DNA from: Trichoplusia ni | Taxonomy: Eukaryota; Arthropoda; Insecta; Lepidoptera; Noctuidae | Direction of reading: 5' to 3' | Length of the DNA stretch: 64,000 nt | Assembly (NCBI RefSeq): GCF_003590095.1 | Contig: NC_039481.1 | Span: 9,951,895-10,015,894, forward strand | Shown: positions 38,373 to 51,623 of the stretch, piece after piece | Numbering within the stretch: the first letter of the stretch is position 1 | Layout: every line of letters starts with the position of its first letter | Notes under the pieces: generated by a model | Databases searched by the model: none | The model's input: the letters and a program-made list of their open reading frames with translations, nothing else | Told to the model about the DNA's origin: nothing | Made by a program: the position numbers and the translations under genes

Positions 38373-41300
38373 CAGACACACCTTTCGAACGAAGTCTTCT
38401 TTAAGATTAAATCATTAAAACTCCTTGAATAAACTCCATCGGAACACTCATTAACAAAACCAGTTACAAATTGTCCTTCGACGATAATGTATTAATTAGT
38501 TTTGAGTAAACATCGTCCAATTATCTTGAGTGTTGAGATGTTTTTGCTGACTCCGAACTTTGATTAGCCTTTAACGTGTTTGTCACAAAATCAACTGTTT
38601 ACTTAACAGTGTGCTGTTTGTATTCATTATCAAGTTTTGACACCGTAGTATGATATTTCAGAAAGCCGATGACTCCAGTGTTAGAGAGAGATAGAGTTAT
38701 ATAAACGGATAATACCGTCTCTGTCTGGAAAAAGCATTGTCATTTCTTTAATATTCCTAGTAAAGTCCTTGTTGACAATTGAAATTTGAGAGTTCAAATA
38801 TGTGTTAAATACAAATTAGATCCGCTTTGCTAAGTTTAATAAAATGTTTAATGTCAATATAGAGTTATAAGTTGTTATGTAATTTGTAAATCAAAATGTT
38901 GTGTCATTCATTTCAGACCATATTTATTGATACAAAAAAGGCTAGACTCACGTGACAGTGATGTTATGGAAAGTGGTTATAAACAATAACAATTCTTATT
39001 TCAAACGTAAATATCATTTTGTTATGAAGTGAAACTTTTTCATCGGCGTAGGAAGAAAATACCGTCAAGCGTTTTTTTTTAATCTTACTAATCTAATAGA
39101 AAGTATGAATATGAGCAGAGACCGTGTCTCAAGCGGTGTCGATGCGCCATTCTTTTTTTATAGTTACTGTCTTATAGCAGAAGCAGAAAATATTCTCTGA
39201 GAAAACATTAACTGTCTAGCTATAACTGCTCATGAGATTCAGCCTGCCTCAGTAATAGAAATTCTATTTTACCCTTTTGGTACTGAAACCTGAAAAGACA
39301 TCAAAACATAGTATACGAGTCTCCTATAAACCTAGACCAGACTAGATTTAGAAAAAGTCTAAAGCAAGAAACATTTCCCGGAAACGTTAACAAAAACTCT
39401 GCTTCCAAGTAAATTGATTCAGCTAATCCTAACCTTGTTAGTGTAAAAGCCTTCTTAGAGTATATTAAAGTACGAGGTGCTATAAATACTTATATTATTA
39501 GTATTTTGTTTCTCTTGAGGATATGGCTTTGGGGTTTGGGCTGTTAAGATTTAGTTTTGTTGAGTATTGAGTATGTGTGTGTGTTAACATAAAGTGCCAG
39601 CTATCTCCTTACTCCATTTCATTGAAATTGGTTCAGCCGTTTGGGCATGTAGCGGTATCAAACATATACACACATACATAAAACGCTTACATAATTTAGC
39701 ATTCATAATTTAAGTGTGAGTTCAAATAATCACTTAACCAGCTCGGCCTATCGCGGTCATCACATTACACATTGGCCTCCCCAAGTTGCACGAAAGCCCT
39801 TGCCAAGTAATGTAACAAAGTATTTATCACCTGCTAAAATACACCAGACACCAGGTTGAGCAGATGTATTGTCAAGCAAATGATAAAAAAACATCGAAGA
39901 CTGCGGAGAGCGTTGAAAACATTCGGAATTGTGTGTTGGAAAAAAAAAACGGTTTCATTTTCTCAATATTCAAACGTCACACAATTGGACGTCATTATTC
40001 ATTCTTCGTAACTAAAAACTGCACTAAATACATCAATTACTAAAACCCCTTGCACGAGTACAAGGCAAAGACAAATGACTGTTTCAGACAATTAAAAACA
40101 AATTATGCTCACTTTGCGGGCATAGGAATTCTACGCTTCCTTGTTCATTGTAAGAATCGTATTCAAAATGCAAATATCTTGATATGCCTTTATGGCGGAA
40201 CTTCAGTTCATTAGCATGAGAATCTTGCTTTTCCAGCTGTTGCGAGTTCCGAAGTTTGACTCTCGGCTATGTACCGTACGTGAAATTAACGTTCTATTAT
40301 AGTGCCTACTGGATGTTGAGACTCTGTTGGTATTGGCAGGTATATGAGCTTTGTTTGTTGCTTCCAGTTTTTTTAACGAGCGAAGAAGAACCCAGAGTTT
40401 TTCTTTGCTCACAGAAGACCTTCTCAAAAGCTATGAAAAGATTTCCATACATTATCAAAAGTTCAAAATCAAGTTCAAATTAGGCTACTAAGTAGCACTT
40501 TTTGTAAAAAGGTCAGATTAGATTAGACTGCACCCAGTTTCGCCCACACAATTTCTCAGTTTCACAAACAATGAGAAATCAGGATCATCATCTCTCAGAA
40601 AGATGACAGAAACTTAGCTTGCCGCATGTTGCATGCTTCATGTATGACAAACGTTCGGATACATATGTATTACTTGGAACGTTTGTTTTTCGGACTAGTT
40701 AAATATCGAAGTTATGGAAAATTTTGTATTGATAAATTAATATAGTGCGAAAACATGAGTAAGTTGTAAATAAAAAATAGTTAATAAATTTACGAAAACC
40801 GAATTCGGTGAAAGTTTTCAACTTAAAATAAGGTAACACTTGATTTAGACCATAAAACTTTTCTAACCATGCATCGTCGTCGTGTTAGTATTAAATTGTA
40901 AGTACCTGAATGACATAGCTATTAACGGTAACCCGTTCACTCTAAATGCTATCAATTTGATTAGGTATCAACACAGCTATGCCGCCATCGAGATTATCCG
41001 CCCTAATAGACTCAATATAACTATCTACTGTATACTCTATCGCATCGGTATGGACTTCACCTAATTAGAGTTGAGTGACATTTATGAGGGCTATACTAAG
41101 TGTAGATATGGAGTAATCTGGATTCGATTATGGTGTCAAGTTTCACATTTCTGCGAGTGCTAACACTGACGTGTCTCTCAACTGTGTTAAATGAGCATCT
41201 CACAGTGACGTCACTCGTCAATCAACAATGTCATTCCCGGACTTATGGTTTTTCTTTATCTCTGCGTAGTTCACTTTTAGAAATATTCATTTAGGACGCA

Positions 41301-41384
41301 AAGAAGTACTTATTAGTATGGGATTTTTAACTGAATTAGGAAGTCGCAGTCATTAGGCCACTTAGCCGTTTATGTATATTTTGT
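38373..41384. other. Gene-free stretch
   Basis: Remnant of the dispersed repeat at 39200-39300 (CATGAGATTCAGCCTGCCTC) and the fragment at 39595. Overlapping frames on both strands near 40203-40483 look like chance. No gene seen. Confidence 0.45.
39595..39690 (-). repeat. Fragment of lepidopteran interspersed repeat
   Basis: CCAGCTATCTCCTTACTCC and GAAATTGGTTCAGCCGTTTG, then a CA-rich stretch, match the middle part of the common RTE-like 3' region repeats. Confidence 0.4.
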
Positions 41385-41602
41385 CTGGCTTATTATACTA
41401 GTGATACACCAGAGGTCGTCGGTTCGATTCACACTTAGGACATATGTTTGTGGAATAAAAACGATTATTTGTTCTTTGTTTGGGTGTAATTTATCTGAAA
41501 CATGTATGTATTCATTTAGAAACATTTTTATCAGTTGTCAAGCTTTGTTTAGTTTAAGACTAGATGACGTTGTGTGAAAGTTGTTCAATTTTATTAAAAT
41601 CA
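41385..41602 (+). mobile_element. SINE (family 2)
   Basis: GTCGTCGGTTCGATTCACAC (B box), then CATTTAGAAACATTTTTATC, AAGCTTTGTTTAGTTTAAGA and CTAGATGACGTTGTGTGAA. Homologous over about 200 bases to 5145-5398; the tRNA-like head is poorly kept. Confidence 0.6.
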
Positions 41603-44600
41603 TCATTTTCATTATAATACTAAAATCCATTGTCAAAAAAATCTTTAGCAGTTTACTCGGTAATTCCTATTTATTGTTATTCGATACGTAATAAACATTC
41701 CGATCGTCGAAGCGTTTTGAATGAAACGTTTTCAGGAACCCCTTTGATGTATTTCGCATAGTTCGGAGGTCAGACCGAAGTTGTTTTCTGTTTTGGTTTG
41801 GTTTGACTGTTGTTTAGATTAGTCCAGTCTCAGTGTTGGCTGTTTTTTGTTTTTTTTTCATCAATCGTATATATTCATGTGGTACTGTAAGTTCACTTTG
41901 TGATTGTTCTACGTTCGTAGTTGTAATTTAATTTGTCATGATTAGCATTTTTATTTGTATGCTAATAGTTGCTTGCGGCTTCGCTTGCCTGGAGAGCCTG
42001 CATTTTTAAGTGTTTATTTCTGTTTTAGAATAACACAAATGGCACTTATCTATATCGGCTATAATCTATCTCAGCGGCATATTTTATCAAAAGCCGTTCA
42101 AATGAGAAACCGAGAAGTATCAAAATGATTAAAAATGCCGTTTAAAGTTGCAACTTTAAGTCACGTTATTTATAGTTGGCGACCGGAGTTGAGTTTAGTT
42201 TAAAGTTTAATCTGTTCTTAATTTAATTAACAATCACCCCCACAAAGGTAAAAAATAATACTATACAAAATTGAGAATTTATTATGTCTTTGCCATATAT
42301 AATAAAATATAACGGCCAGTTATTTATTTACGATCGTATTTCGATCAAACGGCCAGTTAAGACCCATTTCTATCTAGTACACTTACAAAAGCCTAAAATA
42401 TCTAGACTCGTAAATATTTATAGTAACCAAAAACACGACGTAAGTGCCCATAAAGTAGTGTACCCATTCAGTACCACAAATACTCAGCTACCCGCAAACT
42501 AACACCTTTTAACATCCATAACAACGGACCAACCTATCACCGCCTTATTTATTGTAACCAATGGAAACCTAACAGCGAAAAGTTAAATTGAATATAAATC
42601 TATTCAAGAGACGGCCGCAAAATAAGTCGAAAACTGCTGCAATCAAAATTGAACCTTATTGCCTGCGCAGAGATTTGCAGTCGATAGCATAGTTGTGTTC
42701 GTATCGTTGTACTGAGAGGACCATCAATACGAACGCGTAGGGCAGTGTGTTTAAATAAATAAAATAACCCGCTTTAAGGCAATTAGAGATTCGCCGATTT
42801 TTGTTTGTGCAAAACTCGATTGGAAATCAAGGGTTCGGATGGAGTTTAATTTGTTCCACAAATAAATATGATCGATATGCTTTTTGTGCGTTAAGAGGAT
42901 ATAGGAATTGGAAACTCGAAGCTATAATGCTGTGTAATTTTGATACAGTTTGAATGATTATTGTGGAATACGGATTTTGTTTCAGGTCGAACGGTAAAAT
43001 GTTGGCAGTGAAATATGAATGAGTTTAGAAATAAAAATACAAATCGGGGGAATCTGTAGCCGTATCGCACACGAAGTGTTCTGTAGTATTAAAACCGGCC
43101 AAGTACGAGACGGACTAGCAGCTCTAATGATTCCGTACAAAAAGGTAAGAAAAAACATGTAATTCAGGACCAAACCTAGCTTAGAGCTTTTATTTGACTG
43201 TTGTCATTGAAAATTTCAATCGTATATTGACGTAAAGTTTTTTTAAGAGTACATCTTACTATCACCAATTGTATAGACGCTAACAGGTTATCTATACATA
43301 TAATAAAATTGTATTCAATAAGATTCTTATATCTACGGAGTTTTGAAATACCAATTCTACATTGATGTTATTGGTCCATTTCCTGAAGGTACGAAGCAAA
43401 GATATGCACGACTTAATGTTCCAAATTTCCTTTAAGCGCCTAATATTAATTATGAAGTGCTTAATCTTATCAAAGATCACAGAAAATCGAAGTTCTATTT
43501 TTAATATTCCAGGAATCTCAACGAATTAGCTATATTTCTAGCTTAATTAATGAACGCGTATTAGCTCTGTAATGCTTCAACCGATCTTTGAACCTACCAA
43601 TCCAATTTAGCTATGTCGATATGATTATATAGAATAGTCATAATTTTTCTCCCTTTTATCATGTATAATATTTGTCCTGGGTGGGAATCGAACTTACAAC
43701 CTCTGGTATAGCAGTCGGTGCCACTAACTACGAAAGCAATAGGCTAGTCCAATATGTTCTTACTGCCCTTTAAGGCTTCCATCAGGTTTGACTAGTTTCT
43801 TTTAATCTAGTTTTTTTGGAACTAAGCCTGACCATAAGCTAAGGATCAAATATTTATAACATTACCAATTTCATTATTATTCACGTTGAGATTTTTCTGC
43901 TTAAATTGATTTTTAGGCATAAATATAGAAACCGAGGTGTAAATATATTTTGAAATACATAGTACCATCAGAAATGTTGGTGTCGTTGGAAAAACAACCT
44001 TCTTGCTTAGAAGAAAAATACTTGAAAAATAAAAAAACTTTGAACAGATACATCAAATGTCTTTAAAGTCCAAAATAGCGCAGCACTAAATCTTCAAATT
44101 CAAATCGCGCATTTGGAATATTTATGTGACCTACAGATGTTTGTTCAGAGTGTTTGTGCATGTGATTTATGACGTCACAGCACTCCCGATACGTGGAATT
44201 CTGGTGTGGTGTTGTCTAAAGTAAGAAATGAACAGAATGTAATTTCTTTCCTTCAATAATTTCCATGCAACTGCCTCGTGTTCACTTCAAAGTCTATTAT
44301 TGATTAAACAATTGAAGTCAAATAGTCACTTTAAATGCACTTCAGAATATGCTGTGTTATGGCAACCTATTAATTGTAAACAATCATATAAATATTTTCT
44401 GCTTTGAATCACGTTATTTCTGCAATTGACCGGATAAACATGGAATATTTTGAAATTATTAGCTGTTGTCCGCGACATTCTCTGGGTGGGACATTTGAAC
44501 AACTATAAAATTTAAAAACTACTACACAAACACCTTAGTTCAGCTATACTTAAAATTATTTCTTTATGAGTACTGATAATATTAAAATTGCTTTTTGTTT

Positions 44601-46384
44601 TGTAAAAAGACTGCGCGCATCAAGTTTTAATTCCACTATTGGCCCAAAAAGGCCAATAATCAAAATATTATGTAATGTATTTGTCTTTAACCACTGGCCA
44701 ATAATTTACACTTAGTTAATGCGTACCATTAATTGGCCATGATAGGAGAAACCACAAATTTACTAACCAATAGGGAGTTCATCTAATCTGCGATCCTATT
44801 ACAAAACCCAAATCGAATCCAGGGCTGATTGGAAAGTAGATAATGCATACATCTTCGTTAAATTTCCGAATGTATTTGGGAATGGCTGAGAAACTATACT
44901 TCCTGTTATTCGACTCTGATTATATAAAAATGTTCAAGAGCGGTTGACTTGGTCTCCGAAGGTTTCGTCCAAGAAACATTAATTTGACAGTAAATTATCA
45001 CTCTTGAAATTAATCATCGTACGAATCGCCAAGACCGTAACGAAAATTTATAAAAATAACGTATTACAAGACAGCCTGGTTACCAATAGATAGATAGACA
45101 GATTCATAGCAATAAAATTATTTTTATTATTTGCGTAAAGATTACAGATCACTGAAAAGTAAAAAAGGAAAAAAAAAAGAAATTTTCCCTTATGCACGAT
45201 TATATATCTAACATTTTAGCCATACATACTGACTGTAAATTTAAGAAAACAATCAGCTAAGTATCCAATAACCATTAGCAGAACAAATACGCGTAACTCA
45301 AAGACGGCGTCTAATTAAGCAAGAAACAAATCGCACGCGTCGGCGACATCAAAGTGGGAACAAACAAAGCAAGGCCCCGAGACTAGTTCACACTTGAGGT
45401 AATCATTTTTAAAAGGACCTTTTAGGTAATAAGTTGGATTCTTCTTATATGAGCTAGTGGAATTTACAAGGTTAGTGAAAATGGAACTAGGAAGGAGAAT
45501 GACATAAGAAGAAAATCATTTGTTCTTCAAGTAGGATATGTCATCATTTTTATATGTATTTTTTTTGAGATCGCTGATGTTGAAATTTCTTTTCCAGAAA
45601 TTAATGTCGAAGCGATATAAAGTCTTAGTCCATGGTAGGTATTGAGATTAAAAATCAATTGTTATGATACAACAAACGGCTTCGTTCTTCGAATAACTTA
45701 GCACTCGTTGAAATGGACCTTTAAATCTTCTAATTGCTGTCGCTCATATGTAAAAATAAACTTGAAGTTAAAATAGGTAAAAATTTTGATAGTACTTCTG
45801 TAAAATTTGTGACTTCTGTGTGGTTCCGCTGTAGTCAGTAGCCCTTCCTTTCTAAACAACCATTAGAAAATGAGAGCATAAAATTTACAGAACATACATT
45901 TCAAAGCATCTTCATCACTTTCTTTACGAAAGATATAAATTTAGACCTAACGCTCAAGTACCGACTACTTCATCAAACAAGTTCTAAAATACTCAGAAAA
46001 AAGGCCGCAAATACGATTCTGTACTTATATACCCAACCCTACGCCTTCTCGAGTGTCGTGTGACATCTACAGCTACTCAACGGGGCACGTTGCTGGTCAC
46101 AAACCAAGCACTTAAACGGCTGGACGCTAAAAGTTTCGATGTTATTTTTCCATCTGATAACACTTGGGTTAGCCACGAAGCGAGCGGGGAACGAATGATT
46201 CTTTTTTGTTTTTGAAATGGCATCGGTTTATGTTAGTGGTCAGTTTGAAATGTGATGTTTTGGGATGTCACCGCTGGAGTGTTTGGTTTGCGACGATGAA
46301 TGACCGATTTTATACCGGATGAGGGTATAGCGTCACTGTTTTTTTGTGTTTATGTATCTATCAATTGCCACGACTAATTTTTAA
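41603..46384. other. Gene-free stretch
   Basis: AT-rich DNA with a SINE remnant at 43672. A GGCCAAT-type cluster lies at 44640-44745 (TTGGCC in both orientations). No frame longer than 72 codons. No gene seen. Confidence 0.45.
43672..43762 (-). mobile_element. Degenerate tRNA-derived SINE head
   Basis: GTCCTGGGTGGGAATCGAAC (inverted B box), then TGCCACTAACTACGAAAGC. It is tRNA-like but lacks a foldable cloverleaf, so it is a SINE remnant, possibly of family 2. Confidence 0.4.
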
Positions 46385-46500
46385 CTAATATAATGGATGG
46401 AAAAATGGAGGCTAAGGGAGGAAGGCCTCAAAAAACAGGTTACAGGTGAACCGAAGAGAGGCAGATGAGACGACATTTAATGAAGTAAAATATACAAGAT
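46385..46500 (+). mobile_element. LINE-derived repeat fragment
   Basis: Purine-rich patch with GGATGGAAAAATGGAGGC, GGAGGAAGGCCTCA, GGTTACAGGTGAACCG and GCAGATGAGACGACATTTAA. It resembles a dispersed noctuid repeat derived from a retrotransposon. No frame survives. Confidence 0.3.
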
Positions 46501-47489
46501 CGAGGTAGATTGAAAAAATCACTTAAATTATAATTACGAGATCGACCAAATTCAAATCTTCTTCTACTATTTGGCTAAAGTGAATTAAGTTAAAACCAAA
46601 TCCGTATTATTTGTGTAAATTAAACACAATGAAATCAATAACATGTTCCTCCCGCCGTCTTCAGGGCCGCACTCAAACTTGGCCATCTAGTTTGCTAAGT
46701 AACACATAAATTGTGGGTCGTCTAAGTGCGGGCCACACTTAGTGCAAGTGTGCCGATAGTTTCTGTCTTCCTGGTACACGGCCAAAGTCTAACTTTAAGT
46801 TATTGTAATTTGTATTGGGTAGTTAGCGTATTTTAGTTAAAAACTTTGTACTGTTTCCAGTTTTCTTGTTACTGTTGCAGCTTCTTTGTGAAGACTTTTA
46901 TAAATTGATCTTTTGAGGTGTTTGCGTATTCATTTCACTCTTCAACTTGAGGAATTTTTACTTTCCTCTAAATCTGATGTATTTTTATGTAATTTTTTCT
47001 TTAGGCCATCAAACGCGAATGTACTGCTGGTATCTTACTAATATTTTTTAAGGTAAATAAAATTTGTATTTGGCGTATCCTACTTTTTCTTAGAAACCTT
47101 TCGATCTTTTACGATTCCCCAATGACATTACTATAAAAACAATAATTCGTTTTTTATCATTTAACGTTAACTAACAGACACTTTTCTTACAGCAATTTTA
47201 TTACAATAAAACAGGAACATTACTGCAAATGATCTCCTTAACAATCGCGTCACGTACCTCTCAATTAGATGTACGCTGCGACATGATGCAAGACGTGTAT
47301 CATATCTAAATGTGGTTTTAGTTGCTCTCATACATTCATAGGCAGATGTAACGTACAGACAAACGGTATGAATGAGTAAACATCGGTTATTGACGCACGA
47401 AACGTATGTCGTGGTAGCCTTACGGTTCTGTATATGGATTTGTATTCAAAAGGTACAGGGTCGATAGTAGCGCTATTCATGTAAATACG

Positions 47490-47713
47490 ACGACCTCCGT
47501 GGTCGAGTGGCGTACGCACCGGTTCCAAGGTGTCCCGCGTCCCGGGTTCGATCCCCGGTCGGGTCTATGTAAAAATTGACATTTCTACATTGTTTCGGGT
47601 CTGGGTGTTTGTGGTCCTTCTTTGTGTCTGAATTCCATAACACAAGTGCTTTAGCAACTAACTTTGGGTTCAAAACAATGTATGTGATGTTGTCCGCATT
47701 TATTTATTTATTA
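47490..47713 (+). mobile_element. tRNA-derived SINE (family 3)
   Basis: Plus-strand copy of the family at 21631-21860: head GACCTCCGTGGTCGAGTGGC, B box GGGTTCGATCCCCGG, body with ACATTTCTACATTGT and CAAAACAATGTATGTGATG, tail TTTATTTATTTATT. The two copies differ mainly by a gap of about 10 bases between the A and B boxes. Confidence 0.85.
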
Positions 47714-47939
47714 ATGTCACTTTTCAAAGTGGCATTTACTTTTTTTAAATCTTGAGGTATCTTGGATTTCAAATATTGAAATCTGAAGTCGCTGATCGGT
47801 TTTTATTAAGTTTTACCTGCTTGCAATAAGGAAATGCGTAATAAATTTAAGCCTTTTGCAGAATTCCAATTGAACTCATATTTTACATACGTGTGTCAAC
47901 TTATAGCTAGAAATATCAGCTACAAAACACCATCAAGCT

Positions 47940-48035
47940 TTTTTAACGAAAAACAAAACAATTTGTTGCGCCGAATTTCACAAGCATTTATGCAAGTTTG
48001 TCCTCCGCTGGGATCGAAACCGCGACACTTTTTTT
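47940..48035 (-). mobile_element. SINE fragment (family 1)
   Basis: TTTCACAAGCATTTATGCAA, TTTGTCCTCCGCTGGGATCG and AAACCGCGACAC match the middle of the family. It lies about 230 bases from the family 3 SINE at 47490. Confidence 0.5.
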
Positions 48036-50379
48036 GACGTTTGATTTGTCGTAACTAAGATTTTTTTATTAAATTGTTCTTTATAAAAAATAATGCCGAA
48101 TTACAAAAATAAGTCTATAATGAATCCTCACGAAAACATATCCACAACTTTTACATTTATCATGAAACAAAAAGAACATGTTCAGATCCACATTAATAAT
48201 TATTCAAAGCTTTGAGAGAACAAACTAAAGCACATAGTCCCGGGGCACAAATATTTATGCGCGCTTCGAAGCTTAAAACATGTTTGAGTATTAATGAGGC
48301 AATGTTACGGCTATCGTTACATCCAACAAGCACTGAGCGAAAAAAAAAAAATCTCCTATATGCTTTAGCTATGCGTTCCTTCAAATGTTTATACTTAGAT
48401 GGAGTTTTAGGATCGAAGAATCATTGTAATGTTCAGTTTTAAACGAATATTTTTTTTCCATCACGTTGACAATCTATTCAAACAGATAGCCTTATCTGAA
48501 TTTTATGAATTTGTTGAAAATGTTTTTTTTGTAGTAACTAATATAGCGATTTTGTTGAGGGCGTTCCAAAAAAATAAATAACTCTCAGAAAGATCAGACT
48601 GGCAACACGTTACGTACATCATATTGATAGGTCAATATTTACGTAACCTTTGACCTATCCCGTCTGTAGAAACCCAACTTCTATTATATTTGTATTTCTT
48701 ATCACAACATATTCCAGAGATATCATTTATAAAAGCTTTCTTAGTGTCAATTATCCCGTTGTTTGACCGTCTGTCGGTCTGTTAAATCTTGCAAGTTGAA
48801 TTTGATTCACTTCCCAGTCTCCCATTGAACTGAAATTTTGGTAGCATTTATAACCTAACCTAAAAAGCTCCATGTCATGTATGTCCGTGTCAACAGGAGT
48901 TCAGCTAAAAACACCATCGTGTTTAGTTTCGTTTTCATTGTCTTTTCGAGTGCTTTGAATCCAAAGAAAAGAAAAAGCAATGTAAAAAGCTTGAAAAATA
49001 AATAACTGTAATGGTTTCTCGACTTCATGGTTAAGCACACAATAAAGGACTATATTTCTAAGTTCAAATTTTTCTATTTTAGCAAACCTCGAGTCTTTGG
49101 GAATCTAATTCATATTAAAAAATATATATAATTAACACAAAATCATATCAGCCGGCACTGAAAAAATCTTGATGAAATTGAATTTTATGGGACCAAATTA
49201 TAGCGATTTCAATAAAACCAATGAGTTCACAAACATAAAAAAATACAGACAAAAACCCCATCCATTCAACCAGAACCCCTCCATTTGAAGTCGGTTGGAA
49301 ACAAACGACGGTGCTTTATATTATACTTATACCGACTAATAAAATATCGATAGCTCTCTCTCGCTCTCTTCATACTCACAGCTAAAAATCTTTACCTCGA
49401 AGAAAAACAGCCCCGTATGAATATTGACACATCTAATTCCCAAGAGCCAGAACGGGACAGTTCTGGAAAATAGAAAATTATCATTTCATATTCAATATGA
49501 CTGCGATATGGGTGCGGCGGGTCGTGAGTTTAATACTATATGGAGACAATAATATTTTCTTTAGAAAAGTTATCGTATTTATATGAAAGTCGTAACGAGA
49601 CCTTTTTTCCACTGGATGGGAAATTATGGAATGATGGACTCGTATTTTAGGTTGAGTGGAAGTGAGTGTCAGACATGAAGTCATAAGTCAGCCAAGTTAT
49701 CCCGTGAATTTTGGCACTCGGAGAGTCTTTCGCGGTGTCTGGATTTTGTTAAAGCAAGCCTATGACTAAGAGTGGACTGCGATAAAAAAAATGGCTATGA
49801 TTATTAGTTAAAACAAAAGGTTTTAGGTGCGAGTTGGTCTCACGACTCTGAGGGTTCCGCAGAAATAGGCTAAGGCCAATTACTTGGTTGGTGTTTCGAA
49901 AAAAAAACTTTACCCATTGGGACAAAGAAAATTTATGGAAATCCACAAAGTTATTTGTCTTCCAACATATTTGTGACCGTAATAAACGTTGCTTAACCTG
50001 AGCCTCTAATTAAAGTGTTTGTGACATAAAGACAACAGACATCCATCATCGTTTATGACGTGTAGCCTTGGTGGACGGACAGCGGAACTTTTAGTTAAAG
50101 AACCCCAAAAAACGACAAACGGTTTATTGGTTCCCGTCGTAATAATAATGTAGGTCATGTAACATTGTAACAAAAAAGCCGGTACGTCACCTGTCTGCCT
50201 ACAAAAACTGGAACAAACAAGCCAGACAAACAGAGATTATTGTAAGGATTTAGCCTCAGAGGTAAATATCTCGCCGGGTCACTAATGAGGTAGGTAGGTT
50301 TAAGGGAAATATGAATAATAGACATGATTACTGGGTATCAAATGTACAAATAATGTATTGATTATTAACAGTCCATATT
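48036..50379. other. Gene-free stretch upstream of the P450 cluster
   Basis: AT-rich DNA. GAAGTCGGTTGGAAAC near 49290 and CCGTCTGTCGGTCTG near 48768 are words of common lepidopteran repeats. No gene or P450 fragment seen. Confidence 0.45.
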
Positions 50380-50515
50380 CGTCCACACTTGCTCCTCCTC
50401 AATTGCACGTCATCGAGATCAATTTTCGGCTGCTCGCATCCAGCTTCTGCCTGCTATCCTGCGCAGATAATCACTCTACCGTGCCTGAGGACGTTCTACA
50501 CTACATTTGTCAGTC
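50380..50515 (+). mobile_element. LINE-derived repeat fragment
   Basis: GC-richer patch with CTCCTCAATTGCACGTCATCG, GCTCGCATCCAGCTTCTGCC and GCCTGAGGACGTTCTACACT. I recognise this kind of sequence as a common lepidopteran LINE-associated repeat. It is about 1.1 kb upstream of P450 gene 1 and has no open frame. Confidence 0.4.
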
Positions 50516-50784
50516 AGATAGAGGATTATAAATTATAGACGACTACATTTATTCGTCTGAACAATAAAAATTTAAAAACATTTTTCAAGTTTCGGGGAAG
50601 GGTTTGTGACTTAACACTACACGCCAGCAGCCTTTTGCCAGCCAGACTTTTACAGTCACAAAAAAATACACGCCTTTGACCTTTTTCTTGGCAGTCCAAA
50701 GGTCATACTACTAAGTTATCACCGCTTTCATGACTAGATAATAATATAACAGACAGTATTTTGTTTAATTAGTTGAAAACTTGT

Positions 50785-50845
50785 AAGTCAGCGTGAGAGT
50801 AAGTTAGCATGTTTGTTATTGTTACAACACGTTTAAGTCGTGTCT
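50785..50845 (+). repeat. Block C core upstream of gene 1
   Basis: AAGTCAGCGTGAG at 50785-50797 is followed by ACACGTTTAAGTCGTGTCTC. It is 839 bases upstream of the gene 1 start and in the same relative orientation as the copies at genes 2 and 3. It may be an ancestral upstream element or coincidental short similarity. Confidence 0.4.
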
Positions 50846-51551
50846 CAGATACTTTTTAGGGTCCTGTGTCCAAACTGAGCCTTGTTACTATGTCATCGCT
50901 GTATCTTTGTCTGTCCGTCTGTCTAACTAAAGTCTACCTACTCCATTGTTTTCTGCCTAAAATTACTTAAATGTCTTCTATCGAATAGACATTTAAATAA
51001 TGTAACATATTTCTTGAAAAACATATTTTTGGTATTAAGTTATTCTCATCGCTCAAGAAGTCACTGTTTTCCATCGAAATATTTAAAAAGAATTTAAGGA
51101 ACAATTAGCCACTTTAGAACTTGAATCGGTATAATAATCTATAAATAATATCTAATAGACCTGATAACCTGGATGTTTTTTTTTATTTTCCCAAAATTCC
51201 AGGGCTATATAATATCCTGAAAAGTGCACATTAAAAATTGGAAAGCTTTGCCAATAGCTTATGTCAATTTTGTGCAAAAATATTTAACGCCAGCATTTAA
51301 TGTACCTATGCTTAACAAAAAAATATTCTTGATTCTTGAGTATTGCAGTAATACCTGCCTGATTTCAAGAATATTTGTTTAAATGTGTAATATACTAATT
51401 GAAACAGGATTTTTTTCAAAGTCATTGAAGCACATACAACAAGCAAATATCTATTATACAATAATGAAAAAAATGCGTAATTTAAAATAAGCTAAGTCAT
51501 CATATCTGCTTATCAGTACTGCAGAGATTGGTGAAATCGGAGCTTTGCTTG

Positions 51552-51587
51552 TATATAAAGCTGCGCTGACCTAAACCTAGCATCAGT
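51552..51587 (+). promoter_or_regulatory. Core promoter of P450 gene 1 (TATA box and TCAGT initiator)
   Basis: TATATAAAG at 51552-51560 is followed by TCAGT at 51583-51587. The spacing of TATA to the initiator A is about 33 bases, the usual arthropod arrangement, giving a predicted start near 51585 and a leader of about 39 bases. Genes 2 and 3 have the same arrangement. Confidence 0.75.
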
Positions 51588-51623
51588 TATCATTAGACCA
51601 CAGCAACAAACGAGTTTCCAAAA

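Noticed and set aside
47490..47566. A tRNA gene (A and B boxes GTCGAGTGGC and GGGTTCGATCC)
   Set aside because: The head continues into a SINE body shared with 21631-21860, and the anticodon arm is deleted or variable. It is a SINE head, not a working tRNA.
49355..49372. CRISPR-like or satellite array
   Set aside because: Only a short CT microsatellite here. No regularly spaced repeats with unique spacers occur anywhere in the window.
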